64,000 nt of DNA. Source: an uncultured Oscillospiraceae bacterium (GTDB lineage: Bacteria; Bacillota; Clostridia; Oscillospirales; Ruminococcaceae). The stretch's first letter is position 1; each line of letters starts with the position of its first letter. Location of the stretch: contig UQGL01000012.1 in NCBI GenBank assembly GCA_900540595.1, positions 1-64,000 on the forward strand, in the 5' to 3' direction. The notes beneath the pieces are model-generated. The model did not search any database. It was not told the DNA's origin and worked only from the letters and a program-made list of their open reading frames with translations. Shown here piece after piece: positions 42,967-54,698 of the stretch. The position numbers and the translations under genes are program-made.

Positions 42967-44403
42967 ATGAAAAACTATATCTCCATCATCCTGACCGCCG
43001 CAATGACCCTGACCCTCGCGGCCTGCACCGCTGCCCCCGACCCGGCACCCCTCGCCACCCCCACGCCGGAGCCAACGGCAGCGCCCGCAGCCCCCACGCC
43101 GGAGCCGATGGCAGCGGCCGCAGCCCCCACGCCCGCCCCTGCCGCCGATTTCTACACCCTGAAAAGCTACAACGGCTCCTACGATGACGGCACCGCCTAC
43201 TACGAGTTCGTGCAGCGGCTCGGCTGCACGCTGCTGCTCAAAACCGACTACGCCGCGGCGGTTCAGTCCGTCTGCTGCGCCGTCCCCGGCTGCGGCCACG
43301 ATACCGACGCCTGCCCGGCTTATTTCCCGGGGCGGGCCGGCCGTTATACGGTGGTCGCGGCGGGGGACACCGTGTATGTCTGGCACACCTCGTTTTTCTA
43401 CACCGACCAAAGCTGGGACGACTTTTGGGCAGAAAAACAGGCCAGCGGCATCCGAAATGCAGCGCCCTATGACACCCTGACCGACGATGAATTTGAAGCC
43501 GACTACCGCGGCATCTGGGCCGAGCAGAGCACGCCGCCCTGCCTTTACGCCATTGACCCCGCCGCAGGCAAGACCCGCACCGACTTGCCGCTGACCTACC
43601 GTGACTACACGATGGATGCCTGCGATGGCAGCACGCTCTACGGCGAGCAGATGATCGCCCCGTACAGCTCGCAGGCGTCTGCCGGAAAAATCGGGCCAAC
43701 GCCCGCCTGCCGCATCGACCTTGCCACCGGGCAGGCGGAGACCTTTGTGCTGGAGCCCACCGAGCATTACCTTGCGGGCTTTGACGGCGCACTGCTGACC
43801 CGCCGTTATGTGACCGATGCGCCGCTGCCCACCGATGCGGAGCAGTATGCCGCCGCCATCCAGAGCGCTACAGTGAAGATCGACCGCCTTGACCCCCGCA
43901 CGGGCGCGCGCACCAGCCTGACCGAGCGCCCCTACAGTGATGCCGACTATGAGAAGAACGGCTGCTTTATCGGTGTGTACAACGGCAAGGCCTACTTTGA
44001 GGAGCGCACGATCATACCGGGAAGCGGCTTCCGCCGCACGGTCCTGACGGCGGTGGACGCCGAGGGCCGCGCCGAAACCGTCTGGGACCCGTGGCCGCAG
44101 GCGGAATGGGTGCTGGGCGATGACGGCGGCCGTTATATCTGGCTGTACAGAGATAACTACAATACAAGCTACGCCGCCTGCGCCCTGCTGGATACTGAAA
44201 CAGGGCAGATCACACCGGTGACGCAGGCGCTGCAGACCGGCAGCGGTGCCGTCAGCCTGCGCGGCAAAGCGCACGATGGCCGCTGGCTGGTCGTCATCGG
44301 CGCAGACAGCGCCGGCAGGACCACGGACTACGGCCTGATCGACGCCGATCAGTTTGCCGCCGGCAGCACGGACTGGCAGCCGGTGACAATGTGGCAGGGG
44401 TAA
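42967..44403 (+). CDS. Lipoprotein of unknown function, 478 aa
   Basis: From ATG 42967 after AAAAGGAGG. A lipoprotein signal (MKNYISIILTAAMTLTLAAC, Cys20) is followed by a Thr/Pro/Ala linker with two TPEP repeats (to ~60). The ~415 residue ectodomain has repeated short beta motifs (GDTVYVWHTSFF, PPCLYAIDPAAGKT, PACRIDLATGQAE, KIDRLDPRTGART), suggesting a DUF5050/beta-propeller-like fold. A CCAVPGCGHDTDAC cluster near residues 98-112 could bind metal or form disulfides. Downstream of the two-component set; may belong to its regulon. Confidence 0.65.
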   Translation: MKNYISIILTAAMTLTLAACTAAPDPAPLATPTPEPTAAPAAPTPEPMAAAAAPTPAPAADFYTLKSYNGSYDDGTAYYEFVQRLGCTLLLKTDYAAAVQSVCCAVPGCGHDTDACPAYFPGRAGRYTVVAAGDTVYVWHTSFFYTDQSWDDFWAEKQASGIRNAAPYDTLTDDEFEADYRGIWAEQSTPPCLYAIDPAAGKTRTDLPLTYRDYTMDACDGSTLYGEQMIAPYSSQASAGKIGPTPACRIDLATGQAETFVLEPTEHYLAGFDGALLTRRYVTDAPLPTDAEQYAAAIQSATVKIDRLDPRTGARTSLTERPYSDADYEKNGCFIGVYNGKAYFEERTIIPGSGFRRTVLTAVDAEGRAETVWDPWPQAEWVLGDDGGRYIWLYRDNYNTSYAACALLDTETGQITPVTQALQTGSGAVSLRGKAHDGRWLVVIGADSAGRTTDYGLIDADQFAAGSTDWQPVTMWQG

Positions 44404-44514
44404 AACGGCAGCCTGCCGCCGCAGAACCGGCTGCGGAAGCACAAACTTGTCCTTGTGTAAAACACAGTGGCGCGCCTGCTGCAAACAAAATTTTGAAAAG
44501 TAAACAAAAAACTC

Positions 44515-44543
44515 TTGAAAAATTTCTTTTGTGGTGGTAACAT
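44515..44543 (+). promoter_or_regulatory. gdhA promoter
   Basis: TTGAAA (44515-44520) and TAACAT (44538-44543), 17 bp apart, 40 bp before the start codon. The rest of the gap from 44404 holds AT-rich DNA without other visible signals. Confidence 0.55.
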
Positions 44544-44558
44544 GAAGGCGGTGTTTGA

Positions 44559-45929
<1,371 letters not shown>

Positions 45930-45982
45930 TACAAACGCAGACAGTCCCGGTAATGGACGGTAAACTTTTTTAGAAAAACCTA

Positions 45983-46011
45983 TTGACACACGCGCCGTGC
46001 TGTGGTATTAT
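45983..46011 (+). promoter_or_regulatory. Promoter of the initiator tRNA gene
   Basis: TTGACA (45983-45988) and TATTAT (46006-46011) with 17 bp spacing; a TATAAT also lies three bases further on. 38 bp before the tRNA. Confidence 0.8.
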
Positions 46012-46048
46012 AATCAAGCACCGTGAAACAAGCGCGTGTGTCATATAT

Positions 46049-46124
<76 letters not shown>

Positions 46125-46126
46125 AC

Positions 46127-46166
46127 AAAAGCTCGTTGAAACGACAAGTTTCAACGAGCTTTTTTC
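46127..46166 (+). terminator. Terminator of the tRNA-fMet gene
   Basis: AAGCTCGTTGAAAC and GTTTCAACGAGCTT, a perfect 14-bp stem with a five-base loop, followed by TTTT. Confidence 0.9.
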
Positions 46167-46237
46167 TACATCATGGAAAAAGTGGTAACAAGCTGGTAAC
46201 TTTGACCCCAAAATGACCCCAAAACGGGAAAACGACT

Positions 46238-46280
46238 GCGCCCGGGCGGTTGAGATTTTCAACCGCCCGGGCGCTTTTTG
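46238..46280 (+). terminator. Second, stronger hairpin downstream of tRNA-fMet
   Basis: GCGCCCGGGCGGTTGA and TCAACCGCCCGGGCGC form a 16-bp stem, followed by TTTTT. Between the two terminators lies a GACCCCAAAA direct repeat tract (46204-46225) of the type often found at the end of integrase genes. Confidence 0.8.
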
Positions 46281-46330
46281 TGGATAAATTTTGCGGAGTT
46301 GGCAGGTAAAAATACGAGCGGTCAGTGTAG

Positions 46331-46597
46331 TCAGCTTGCCTTGACGAGTACCAACACGCTGTTGTTTGGCACGACAATCTGTTCCTGTTTGGTGGGAATG
46401 GGAGGGTTCTTGTATTGGCGCAGGGCTTTTTCGATTTGCTGCTTGACTTCGAGCAGGGCAGCATCCAATGTAGGGGTCTGCACTTCAATTTTTGGAAAGT
46501 CAGGAACATGGGCGGTGCAGCCGTCCGGGGATAAGGTGCAGAGTACAGGATATCCCGAACAAACTGTCCATCTCAGGGCGTTTGTTGTAACCTTATA
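46331..46597 (-). pseudogene. HicB-like antitoxin fragment, 5' truncated
   Basis: A minus-strand frame open from 46597 to the TGA at 46331 has no ATG, GTG or TTG start in its first part. It reads YPVLCTLSPDGCTAHVPDFP, then [19 protein letters not shown] and PPIPTK, ending [13 protein letters not shown]. The pattern Y-P-(V/A)..D-G-C..HVPDFP, a helix after TPTLDAAL and a PIP turn is that of HicB-family antitoxins. No hicA toxin is visible next to it. Lower GC than its surroundings. It may be the remnant of an island that was inserted by the tRNA-fMet gene. From 46598 to 46810 nothing is recognised. Confidence 0.45.
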
Positions 46598-46810
46598 CTA
46601 TCGCAGGTTCAGGCGGGAAAGGCAATAGAAATTCTTACACAAAAACAGCAATAATTGTATGTCTTGCGCAAAATGTGTGCGCTTTTCATAAACGGAAAAA
46701 TTTGCAGGTTCCTCATAAAATCGGACATGGGAGAAAGCGCGCAACTGCGCTATGATAAGAGAAACCCACTGCCATGAAAAGCCCGATTTTTAAAGAGAGG
46801 ATGAAAAACC

Positions 46811-49800
46811 ATGAGAAAAGCAAAGCGCAGATGCCAACAGCTGGTTGCAGCGGCAATGTGCGTCGGTATGCTGGCCGGTATGGTCCCCACACAGGTCTTT
46901 GCCGAGGAAGCACAGCCGGCTGCAGCAATCGCGCAGCAGGAGCAGGCCCCTGCACCGTCCGCCAACGAGACGGAAACCCCTGCCCCGACTGAGGAACCGG
47001 CGGCCGAGCAGACCCCTGCCCCGACTGAGGAACCGGCGGCCGAGCAGACCCCTGCCCCGACCGAGGAACCGGCGGCCGAGCAGACCCCTGCCCCGACTGA
47101 GGAACCGGCGGCTAAGCAGACCCCCGCCCCGGCTGAGGAACCGGCGGCTGAGCAGACCCCCGCCCCGGCGGAAGAGCCTGCGGCCGAGGAGACCGCTGCA
47201 CAAGCTGCCGAGGTGATGAGCGCTGCGGTGCAGGACTCCGAGAATGAGAACTTCGGCAAGGTGCTGGAGGATCAAGACCTTGTTGCGGTGCGCAGCGGCG
47301 CTTCTCTGGTGGAGTCGCTGTCCACCGGCAAGCAGGTCAAGGTAACCGCTGAATGGATCAGCGGCAGCAACTCCGCTGTGGACGGCGGCGGTGCCCTGCA
47401 GGAGGGGGACGCCTTCTTCAAGCGCAGCCGCTTCACTCTGTATGCGAATGTCAAATTCGATGCTGCGCATGACAACACCTCGGCGCTGCTTGTCGGCAGC
47501 GATGCCGGTGCAAACTTCCGCATTGTGCCCTGCAAGACGGACGGCACAGCTGTGCTGAAGGTCAACAACGGTACGGAGCACAAGCTCTCCAAGGCGATGA
47601 CCGCCGGAGAATGGAACGCCCTGGCCCTTGTCTATGCCGAGAATGACACCGAGGGCACGGTGGCCGTCTATCTGAACGGCGAGGAGGTCCTGCCTGCCAC
47701 CGGCATCGGCTTCAAGCTCAGCGAGAAGTCCGGCATCGTGGGCGCCGTGGGCGCCACCTTCGGCACCGGCTTTATGCGCACCGGCCTGTATGACGAGCTG
47801 GTCGTGACCGGTGCGGCGGACGCCGAGGCCGCCAAGGTCGAGACTGCCGCCCGCAAGGCGGCGGCCGATGCGGTTGTCGCGGTGGACGGCGTTGTCACCG
47901 TCACCGGTGCGGAGGTCGAGCAGGCCGCCCAGAATGTCAACGGCTGGACCTATAAGGGGCTCGGCATGCTGAACGGCAACTCCACCAGCAACCTGCTGCT
48001 TGACTACAAGGCCGAAAGCCCTGACGCCTACTGGGCCATGATGCGCTATCTGTTCGGCGGTGACTACCCGCTGTTCAGCAACATCAAGATGGAGATGGGC
48101 AACGACGGCAACAACTCTACCGGTGCCGAGGCCTGCACCATGCGGTACGAGGACGAGGAGGCAGATGCCTCCCGCTCGCCCGGCTTTGTCATGGCCGCCG
48201 ATGCCAAGACGATCAACCCGAATGTCAAGGTGTCGATCCTGCGCTGGGGCTGCCCGAACTGGGTCAACGCCTACAAAGGCACAGACTGGTATGCCGCCAA
48301 CTACAAATGGTACAAGGAAACGATCTTTGACGCCTACGAGAAGTACGGCTATGTCGTGGATTACATCAACCCCGACACGAACGAGACCGGCAATCCTGAC
48401 AGCGGGATCATCAAATATTTCGCCAACGCCATTGCCAACGAGACGGATTTCCCGGAATATTTTACCGAGGAGGCCAAGCAGGCCTACCGCAGCATCAAGA
48501 TCGTGGCCTCGGATGAGAACAAGGGCCTGAAGATCGTACCCATGATGCGCGGTGACAAGGACCTGTATGACGCGGTGGATGCCATCGGCTTCCACTACCG
48601 CACCAACGCCACCGATGACTATATCAAGATGGCCGATGTGGATGACAAGGAGGTCTGGTACAGCGAGGGCTGTGCGACCTTCGGTTATTCCGAGCTGCAG
48701 GAGAACAAGACCGCCGAGTACGGTGCAGGCACCATCGGCGGCTACCAAAGCCCGCTGGCGCTGCTGGACAGCTTCCCCAACGCCTTTGTCGGCTCCCGCC
48801 GGACGATGTACATGTTCCAGCCGGCCATCGGCGCCTTCTACGAGGGCATCCAGTACGGCCATAAGGAGCTGCTCTCCGCCCGCGACCCGTGGAGCGGCTA
48901 TATCCACTATGACCCTGTGCTTTACATGCTGGGCCATATCACCAAGTTTGCCAAGACCGGCTGGGAGAATGCAAGCAACACCGCCGGTATCTGGCGCGTG
49001 CTGCCGGGCGCTACCTTTGCGTCCTTCGGTGCCAGCTCGAACGAGCATGCCACCGCAGGCATTGACGGAAACGCCAGCTATATGACGCTGGCAGCACCCG
49101 ACAAGCAGAACTTCTCCACAGTGTTCGTCAACAACACCCGCAACGAAAAGACCTTTGCCGTCAAGCTGTCCGACATGGCGCTGAAGGCCGAGGCCCTGCA
49201 CATCTGGACGACCGCGACCGACAGCTATATGCAGAAGGGCGAGGACGCCAAGATCGAGGGCGGCATCGCCTATGTGACCGTACCGGCCTACAGTGTTGTG
49301 ACCGCCACTACGCTGGATACTGAGCCGGAGCGCTTCCCCACTGAGGACGGCAGCGGCGATTACATCCAGACTGCGACCCGCGCGGTGCTGGACACCGATG
49401 CGACCGGCAAGAAGGCTGATACGGCCGATGACTACCTCTACGCCGATAACTTCGACTATAAGGAGGAGGAACTCAACTACATCGTGGACCGCGGCAATGA
49501 GCCCCGCTACATGCTGGACACCCACGGCGCATGGATCGTGGAGAACGGCCGCTTAAAGCAGGAGAACGCCGCCGGCGTGACCCAGTGGAACGGCGGTGAC
49601 CCGGCTACCATCGTGGGGGACTGGCGCTGGATGGACTACAGCGCTTCGGTGGATATGGAGCTGCCCAACGCCGATGCCAACCGGTATGAGCGGCTGACCA
49701 TCCGTGCGCAGACCGGCATGAACTGGAACAACAGCGGCTACACGCTGGAGCTCAACGGCGCGGGCAGCTGGAAGCTGTTCCGCATCGGCTCCGCTGTGGC

Positions 49801-51949
49801 CAGCGGCAGTGTTGCCAAGGATGATGCTGGCAAGTACAATGTAAAGCTCATCGGCTTGGGCGACACCGTCTATGCCTATATCAACGGCACGCTTGTCACC
49901 AGCTACACCGATGCAAATCCGATGCTCTCCGGCCGTGTGAAGATCAGCTCCAACTGGACGCAGGTCTATGCGGACAATCTGGAAATCAGGACCGTCAAGG
50001 GCGGCATTCCCTACGCCACTGCCATGATCGATGGTCAGGACGATGGCGTTGTCTATGAGGGTGCATGGGCCATCAACAACCCGGGCGGCGGCAGCGCTGA
50101 CAACTGGTACCGCACGATGTCTGAGGCCAGCACCGCCGGTGCGGCGTTCACCTTTGCGGTGGACGGCAGCGGCTTTGCCATCATGGGCAGCAACAACGGC
50201 TCCGCTGTGATCGATGTCTATGTGGACGGCGTGATGAAGGTTGAAAACGCCGCCACCAAGGCCGCCCACACCCGCGGTGAGGCGTACATTCTGTCCGACC
50301 TTGCCGCCGGCAAGCACACTGTCAAGGTTGTGCTGAAATCCGGCACGCTCAAGGTGGACGCGCTGAACACCATCGGCAACCGCCTGCCTGCCGCCGAGGG
50401 TGCAGTTACCGAGGTGCTGACCAAGCTGCCTGCGCTGGAAAGCTATGTCACCGGCAGCGGCATCGGCAGCCTGCCCGCCGCGGTCGAGGTCAAAAAGACG
50501 GACGGCACCACCGCGACCCTGCCTGTGGATTGGAATGTGGATATGAACGCACTGAATGCCAATGCCTACGGTGCGGCCGAGATCCAGGGCACCGTCAAAG
50601 GGGCCGTCAACCCGCTGGGCGAGAAGCTGACTGTCAGTGTCAAGATCGGCGAAGTTATCCCCGGCGATACCGTGGTATTCATCGACAGTGTGGCCGGTGA
50701 TCCGGCAGCCGTCAGCGGCGGCACGACCGAGAGCTATACGCTGTACAAAAAGGCTCTGGGCAGCAAGCTGCTGAATGAAGCCTTTGACCAGCGCAAGACC
50801 GCCGATAATGACTGGGGTCTTGTCGATACGGATGCCGGTACCAAGGGCTACAGCTCCACCGCTGACAAGACCGCGACCGGCATCTACGGCCGCGAAAATA
50901 AAGCGGGCGAGACCCTGACCTACGCCCTGACCCTGCCTGCAGGCAGCTACATCCTGACGAGCGCCCACCATGAATGGTGGGGCCAGAACCGCCCGATGAC
51001 CGCCGTGGTCACCGATGCCGAGGGCAACGCCCTGAGCGAGACCGCGACCCTGAACCTGAACGGCAGCAGCGGGGATATCCTCAACAAGGCTGTGTTCAAG
51101 TTGGACGGTCAAAAAACCGTTTACTACACGGTGACCGCCACCGGCAGCCAGGCACCTGTCATCAGCTGGCTGGGCGTGCAGCGTCAGCCCGCCGAGACGA
51201 AGGTCGTTGTGACGAAGGGCCTGACCAGCGTGCCGGAGGCACTGCAAAATACAGCGTTTACTACAACCGAAAAAATTGAGAAAGAGCTGGTAAAGCAGCT
51301 CTCCGATGAGATCAGCGGCTGCAAGGTGAGCATCTACGATGTGAAGCTGATGCTGGATTTCGGTGACGGTAGCCTGATCGAAGCCGAGGAAAACAGCTTC
51401 CCTGCAGGGGGCATGGATGTCTGGTTCGACCTGCCCGATGGTGTGACCGCAGAGAATTTCAGCCAGTTCGATATTGAAGTGGCGCACATGCTCTGCACCC
51501 GCGACCATGCCGGTGAGGTTGAGCTGCTGAAAGACCCGGAGCTGGACGCTGCGAACGGCAAGCTCAAGGTGCATGTAGGCTCCTTCTCTCCCTTTGCCAT
51601 CGGCTGGAAGGCCAAGCCTGCCTCCGGACCGGTGGTGACGCCGGGCACCGGCAGCACCGGCACGACCCCCGGCGGCAGCACCGGTAGCAACACCGGCAGC
51701 AACACGAATGCCGGCAACAGCAGCAATACCGCAGCAGGCAATGCGGGCGGCACCGCCGCTGCTGCAAGCGGTACCGCCAAGCCTGCAGGCGCAGCCGATA
51801 ACAAGGCTGCGGTGCCTGCCAAGAGCGGGCTGATTCCCCAGACCTCGGACAGCTTCCCGCTGCTCCCGGTCGCAGGCATTGCACTGGTCAGTCTGGCAGC
51901 GGTCGGCCTGCTGGCCCTGCTGAAAAAGAAAAAGCACGAAACGCGCTGA
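46811..51949 (+). CDS. Cell-wall-anchored GH59 galactocerebrosidase-like multidomain protein
   Basis: 1712 aa. Signal peptide ~1-31 (ending TQVFA), then six 12-residue [12 protein letters not shown] repeats (~56-127). A LamG-like domain (~165-330) comes first, then a GH59 catalytic region (~375-830) with candidate acid Glu525 in NPDTNET and nucleophile Glu619 in VWYSEG. A second jelly-roll (~900-1060, LEIRTVKGG end), a CBM-like stretch ([13 protein letters not shown], ~1078-1190), Ig-like segments and a Gly/Ser/Asn linker follow. The C-terminus has a sorting signal: LIPQTSD (from 1674), hydrophobic helix, [10 protein letters not shown]59 enzymes cleave beta-galactosides such as galactosylceramide; the true substrate here is open. 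Two terminators follow. Confidence 0.85.
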   Translation: MRKAKRRCQQLVAAAMCVGMLAGMVPTQVFAEEAQPAAAIAQQEQAPAPSANETETPAPTEEPAAEQTPAPTEEPAAEQTPAPTEEPAAEQTPAPTEEPAAKQTPAPAEEPAAEQTPAPAEEPAAEETAAQAAEVMSAAVQDSENENFGKVLEDQDLVAVRSGASLVESLSTGKQVKVTAEWISGSNSAVDGGGALQEGDAFFKRSRFTLYANVKFDAAHDNTSALLVGSDAGANFRIVPCKTDGTAVLKVNNGTEHKLSKAMTAGEWNALALVYAENDTEGTVAVYLNGEEVLPATGIGFKLSEKSGIVGAVGATFGTGFMRTGLYDELVVTGAADAEAAKVETAARKAAADAVVAVDGVVTVTGAEVEQAAQNVNGWTYKGLGMLNGNSTSNLLLDYKAESPDAYWAMMRYLFGGDYPLFSNIKMEMGNDGNNSTGAEACTMRYEDEEADASRSPGFVMAADAKTINPNVKVSILRWGCPNWVNAYKGTDWYAANYKWYKETIFDAYEKYGYVVDYINPDTNETGNPDSGIIKYFANAIANETDFPEYFTEEAKQAYRSIKIVASDENKGLKIVPMMRGDKDLYDAVDAIGFHYRTNATDDYIKMADVDDKEVWYSEGCATFGYSELQENKTAEYGAGTIGGYQSPLALLDSFPNAFVGSRRTMYMFQPAIGAFYEGIQYGHKELLSARDPWSGYIHYDPVLYMLGHITKFAKTGWENASNTAGIWRVLPGATFASFGASSNEHATAGIDGNASYMTLAAPDKQNFSTVFVNNTRNEKTFAVKLSDMALKAEALHIWTTATDSYMQKGEDAKIEGGIAYVTVPAYSVVTATTLDTEPERFPTEDGSGDYIQTATRAVLDTDATGKKADTADDYLYADNFDYKEEELNYIVDRGNEPRYMLDTHGAWIVENGRLKQENAAGVTQWNGGDPATIVGDWRWMDYSASVDMELPNADANRYERLTIRAQTGMNWNNSGYTLELNGAGSWKLFRIGSAVASGSVAKDDAGKYNVKLIGLGDTVYAYINGTLVTSYTDANPMLSGRVKISSNWTQVYADNLEIRTVKGGIPYATAMIDGQDDGVVYEGAWAINNPGGGSADNWYRTMSEASTAGAAFTFAVDGSGFAIMGSNNGSAVIDVYVDGVMKVENAATKAAHTRGEAYILSDLAAGKHTVKVVLKSGTLKVDALNTIGNRLPAAEGAVTEVLTKLPALESYVTGSGIGSLPAAVEVKKTDGTTATLPVDWNVDMNALNANAYGAAEIQGTVKGAVNPLGEKLTVSVKIGEVIPGDTVVFIDSVAGDPAAVSGGTTESYTLYKKALGSKLLNEAFDQRKTADNDWGLVDTDAGTKGYSSTADKTATGIYGRENKAGETLTYALTLPAGSYILTSAHHEWWGQNRPMTAVVTDAEGNALSETATLNLNGSSGDILNKAVFKLDGQKTVYYTVTATGSQAPVISWLGVQRQPAETKVVVTKGLTSVPEALQNTAFTTTEKIEKELVKQLSDEISGCKVSIYDVKLMLDFGDGSLIEAEENSFPAGGMDVWFDLPDGVTAENFSQFDIEVAHMLCTRDHAGEVELLKDPELDAANGKLKVHVGSFSPFAIGWKAKPASGPVVTPGTGSTGTTPGGSTGSNTGSNTNAGNSSNTAAGNAGGTAAAASGTAKPAGAADNKAAVPAKSGLIPQTSDSFPLLPVAGIALVSLAAVGLLALLKKKKHETR
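46976..47191 (+). repeat. Six tandem 36-bp repeats encoding a Pro/Thr/Glu wall-spanning linker
   Basis: Units begin at 46976, 47012, 47048, 47084, 47120 and 47156, each starting ACCCC(T/C)GCCCCG and encoding TPAPxEEPAAxx. The first three are identical or nearly so; the last is most diverged, as expected when expansion occurs from the 5' side. Confidence 0.9.
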
Positions 51950-51980
51950 GCCTCTGACGATATAAGATCGTGTTTGCACA

Positions 51981-52007
51981 GTCCCCGCCCGGAAACGGGC
52001 GGGGATT
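51981..52007 (+). terminator. Terminator of the GH59 gene
   Basis: GTCCCCGCCC and GGGCGGGGAT stem with loop GGAAAC; only a weak T-run follows (TTTGTTG). Confidence 0.6.
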
Positions 52008-52022
52008 TGTTGCTGCTATGAC

Positions 52023-52060
52023 AAAAAGCCGCACACACTGCGAGGTGTGTGCGGCTTTTT
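52023..52060. terminator. Bidirectional terminator
   Basis: AAAAAGCCGCACACAC and GTGTGTGCGGCTTTTT, a perfect 16-bp stem with a six-base loop, between the convergent GH59 and discoidin-like genes. Confidence 0.9.
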
Positions 52061-52075
52061 GCGGCTTGGCGGGGG

Positions 52076-52870
52076 TTACGGTGCCTCGGTGCCCCATGCC
52101 TCAAGCTGGGTCAGCGCGGGGAACGGGGACGGGTCCTCGGCCTTTTTCAGCTCAAACAGCTTCAGGCTTTTTGCGGTGCGCGGGGTGATCGCAAAGGTCT
52201 GCGGGGCGGCGGTCTTGGTCAGCTGCAAAACCTCGCGGCTGCCGTCATCAAACGCCACGGTCGCCTGCGTCCAGTAGCTGTCGTGCGGGAAATCCGCGCG
52301 CAGCGTCAGGCGCAGCTCGTCCACGATCACGGCGCGGCCGAAATCCAGCGTCAGCGCGGCATTGGGGTCGCGGTTAATGCCCCAGCTCTGGTACGGCCAG
52401 GTGCCGTGGGCGTCATTCTCATACACGCCGTCCACGGCGTTGCGGGCGGCAAACACGGCCTCGCCGCGGGTCTCCACATTGGCGGACGCATGGGGGAAGA
52501 AGCCGGTATCACCGTGTTCGTCATAGGGGTTGAACGCAAGGTTGCGCCGCGCCTTGATCTCCGCCTCGGTGGCAAAGCGGGCGCGGATGATGTGGCAGCA
52601 CCCGGAAAAGCTTTTGGGGCTGTAGGTGATGGCCTGCTCGCCGAACGGAATGTGGAAGTTGATCTCCCGCTTGACGACATAGACGAGCGCCGGGGCCATC
52701 GTGTCCTCAAACTGGATCACGATATACTGCCCGGGTGTGCCGATCTCCAGTGCCACGCGGTCCCCCGGCTTGTAGGCGTTCATGTACACAAGGCTGACCT
52801 GCTCCGCACCGGGCGCGGTCATGAGGGTCTGGCCCTCGGCGTCAAGGATCTTTAACTTCAAAAGCTCCAT
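52076..52870 (-). CDS. Discoidin (F5/8 C)-like carbohydrate-binding protein
   Basis: 264 aa from the ATG at 52870 (MELLKLKILDAEGQTLMTAP) after GAAAGGA. No signal peptide. The N-terminal ~100 residues form a beta domain (YKPGDRVALEIGTPGQYIVIQFEDTMAPALVYV). The C-terminal ~140 have an F5/8 C layout: RRNLAFNPYDEHGDTGFFPHASANVETR, AARNAVDG, SWGINRDPNAALTLDFGRAVIVDELRLTLRADFPHDSYW and a C-terminal strand ITPRTAKSLKLFELKKA. It lies 13 bp after the lyase gene in the same operon. Its role, perhaps binding the imported sugar or a partner, is inferred. Confidence 0.65.
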   Translation of the reverse strand: MELLKLKILDAEGQTLMTAPGAEQVSLVYMNAYKPGDRVALEIGTPGQYIVIQFEDTMAPALVYVVKREINFHIPFGEQAITYSPKSFSGCCHIIRARFATEAEIKARRNLAFNPYDEHGDTGFFPHASANVETRGEAVFAARNAVDGVYENDAHGTWPYQSWGINRDPNAALTLDFGRAVIVDELRLTLRADFPHDSYWTQATVAFDDGSREVLQLTKTAAPQTFAITPRTAKSLKLFELKKAEDPSPFPALTQLEAWGTEAP

Positions 52871-52883
52871 GGGTATCATCCTT

Positions 52884-54698
52884 TCAGAAAACGGTAAGGG
52901 CAAGCTGCCCGGTGAAATACAGGCGGGTGCGGTAGAGGGTGTCCGGCCAGGCCTGACGCAGCCGGGCATCGGTGACGGCTACCGCCTCGGTCACGATGCG
53001 CACAGCCCCATCCGCACGGGCGGCCGCTAAGGTGCCGAACTGCACGGTGCTGCCGTCTGCGGCGGGCTTTTCAACGCTCATCAGCGTCAAGGCGACCTCG
53101 CCGGGGTAGTCGGTCTCATCGCACAGGGTCAGCCCATCGGCAGTCAGGCGCACGGCGCGGCGGTAGTACCCCAACCCCGGCACGGCGCCGTAGGCAGGGG
53201 CAAGGTCCATTGCGATGCTGTCCAATGTGTCGGCCACGGCGACCCCGGCAGCGGCAAAGGCCGCACCGGGCTGCTGCTGATACGCCGCACCGTCGGGGTC
53301 AAATTCCGGCAGGTTGTGCCAGCCGGACTGCATCGTCCAGATCTCATACCGCTGCGGGCTGAAGGTCTTTTTGCTGTAGGTCTCCACACCCACATCGATC
53401 AGGAGCGGTGCCCCGTTTTTATACAGCGTCACGCTGCCCACATCGTTGTGGTTGTGGCTGTCGGCGTTGCTGCCCGCCTTGGCGCCCAGTGCATAAGCGC
53501 CGCGGCGGCAGACGAGAATACCGACGCTCGGATACCAGACATCCCCCGGCGCGGCAGGGGATGCGCGCAGGGCAAAGGCAGTCACCTCCTGCTCGGCCAG
53601 TGCGGTCTGAAGATGGTAAAACAGGTTGATGCCCTCGCTGTCATCGGGGTGGTGCAGTCGGTCGGGGTCAGGGGTGCGCAGCGTTTCAGCCCAGTCGTGG
53701 GCGGCCAGCGTCATCAGCGGCAGGCTGCCGACCCGCTTGCCGAACAGGTACTCCCGCACGCCGCGGGCCCCGGCCAGCGGGCTGCAGTCAGCAAAATTCA
53801 GGTAGTACGGCCCGGCAATGTGCATGTTGACAATGTACTCGGCCATGTTTTTGATCTTCGGCTCAGCCCAGATGTCGTCAAAGACGCCGGGGGCGATTTT
53901 GCACAAGAGGTCCAGCGCGTTGAACATCGTCAGCGCGGCGTGGCGGTAGTACTGTGCGCCCTCGCTGCAGCAGCCGTCCGGGCCGTAATCCTTCAAAAAG
54001 CAGTCAAGGCTGTAGGCGGCCTGCCCGACATAGGCGGGCAGCGCCTCAACCGGGGCGCACTGCGCGGCGGCCAGCAGGACATTCTGGGTACACCACGGTG
54101 TCCAGTTGCACATCGGCTCGTCATCGCGGCCCATCCACCAGAAATGCTCGGTACGGTAGGGCGTCAGGATGCGGCGCTCGACCTCATGCTGCAGCCGTGC
54201 CGCCAGCCCGGGCGCGTATTCGTCAAGGGCGGCACCCAGCAGGCCGTACACAGTGGCCAGCAGTGCGCCGGTCTCGGCGGCAAACAGGTCCACGATCGGC
54301 CGCGTTACATCGGGCAGCGGCAGCTGGGGCGTGTCGCGGATATAGCTGTTGTGGGCGGGCAGCTGCCACGCGCTTTCCTCGCAGATCGCCCATGCGGCAT
54401 CGGCGATAGCGGGCAGATAGCTGCCGTCCCCGGTCACGGCCTCGGCCATTGCCAGCGCACAGAGGGTGCGGCGGCGGGCAAAATAGGCGTGTTCCCATCG
54501 GGCGCGGTCTCCGTTTTGGGTAAATTGCAGCCACAGCGAGAGCGGCAGCTGCGGCACTGCGGCGGCATCGCGCAGGGCGGCCTGTCCCGCCGCCTGCCAG
54601 CGCGCAGCGCCCGGCAGGGCCTGCCACGCCGCGCGGTCGCGGTAAGGCGGGTAAAGCGTGGGGCGCATCGCGTCAAAGCGCGGCGTCATCCTTTGCAT
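52884..54698 (-). CDS. Heparinase II/III-family polysaccharide lyase-like protein
   Basis: About 604 aa from the ATG at 54698 (alternatives at 54704 and 54668; GAAGGGA fits best with 54698), overlapping the regulator gene. An alpha-toroid domain (~15-360: WWMGRDDEPMCNWTPWCTQNVLLAA, KDYGPDGCCSEGAQYYRHAAL, EYIVNMHIAGPYYLNFADCSP) precedes a beta-sandwich heparinase_II_III domain with the diagnostic SNADSHNHNDVGSVTLYKNGAPLLIDVGVETYSKKTF. No signal peptide, so it acts on oligosaccharides inside the cell. His/Tyr of the toroid and the HNHND metal segment are intact. The substrate (heparan-, hyaluronan- or alginate-like uronate) cannot be read off. Confidence 0.85.
   Translation of the reverse strand: MQRMTPRFDAMRPTLYPPYRDRAAWQALPGAARWQAAGQAALRDAAAVPQLPLSLWLQFTQNGDRARWEHAYFARRRTLCALAMAEAVTGDGSYLPAIADAAWAICEESAWQLPAHNSYIRDTPQLPLPDVTRPIVDLFAAETGALLATVYGLLGAALDEYAPGLAARLQHEVERRILTPYRTEHFWWMGRDDEPMCNWTPWCTQNVLLAAAQCAPVEALPAYVGQAAYSLDCFLKDYGPDGCCSEGAQYYRHAALTMFNALDLLCKIAPGVFDDIWAEPKIKNMAEYIVNMHIAGPYYLNFADCSPLAGARGVREYLFGKRVGSLPLMTLAAHDWAETLRTPDPDRLHHPDDSEGINLFYHLQTALAEQEVTAFALRASPAAPGDVWYPSVGILVCRRGAYALGAKAGSNADSHNHNDVGSVTLYKNGAPLLIDVGVETYSKKTFSPQRYEIWTMQSGWHNLPEFDPDGAAYQQQPGAAFAAAGVAVADTLDSIAMDLAPAYGAVPGLGYYRRAVRLTADGLTLCDETDYPGEVALTLMSVEKPAADGSTVQFGTLAAARADGAVRIVTEAVAVTDARLRQAWPDTLYRTRLYFTGQLALTVF

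Noticed and set aside
46790..51979. Two long minus-strand frames (911 and 808 codons) opposite the GH59 gene
   Set aside because: Shadow frames of a GC-rich gene with strong signal peptide, domain and sorting-signal evidence on the plus strand.
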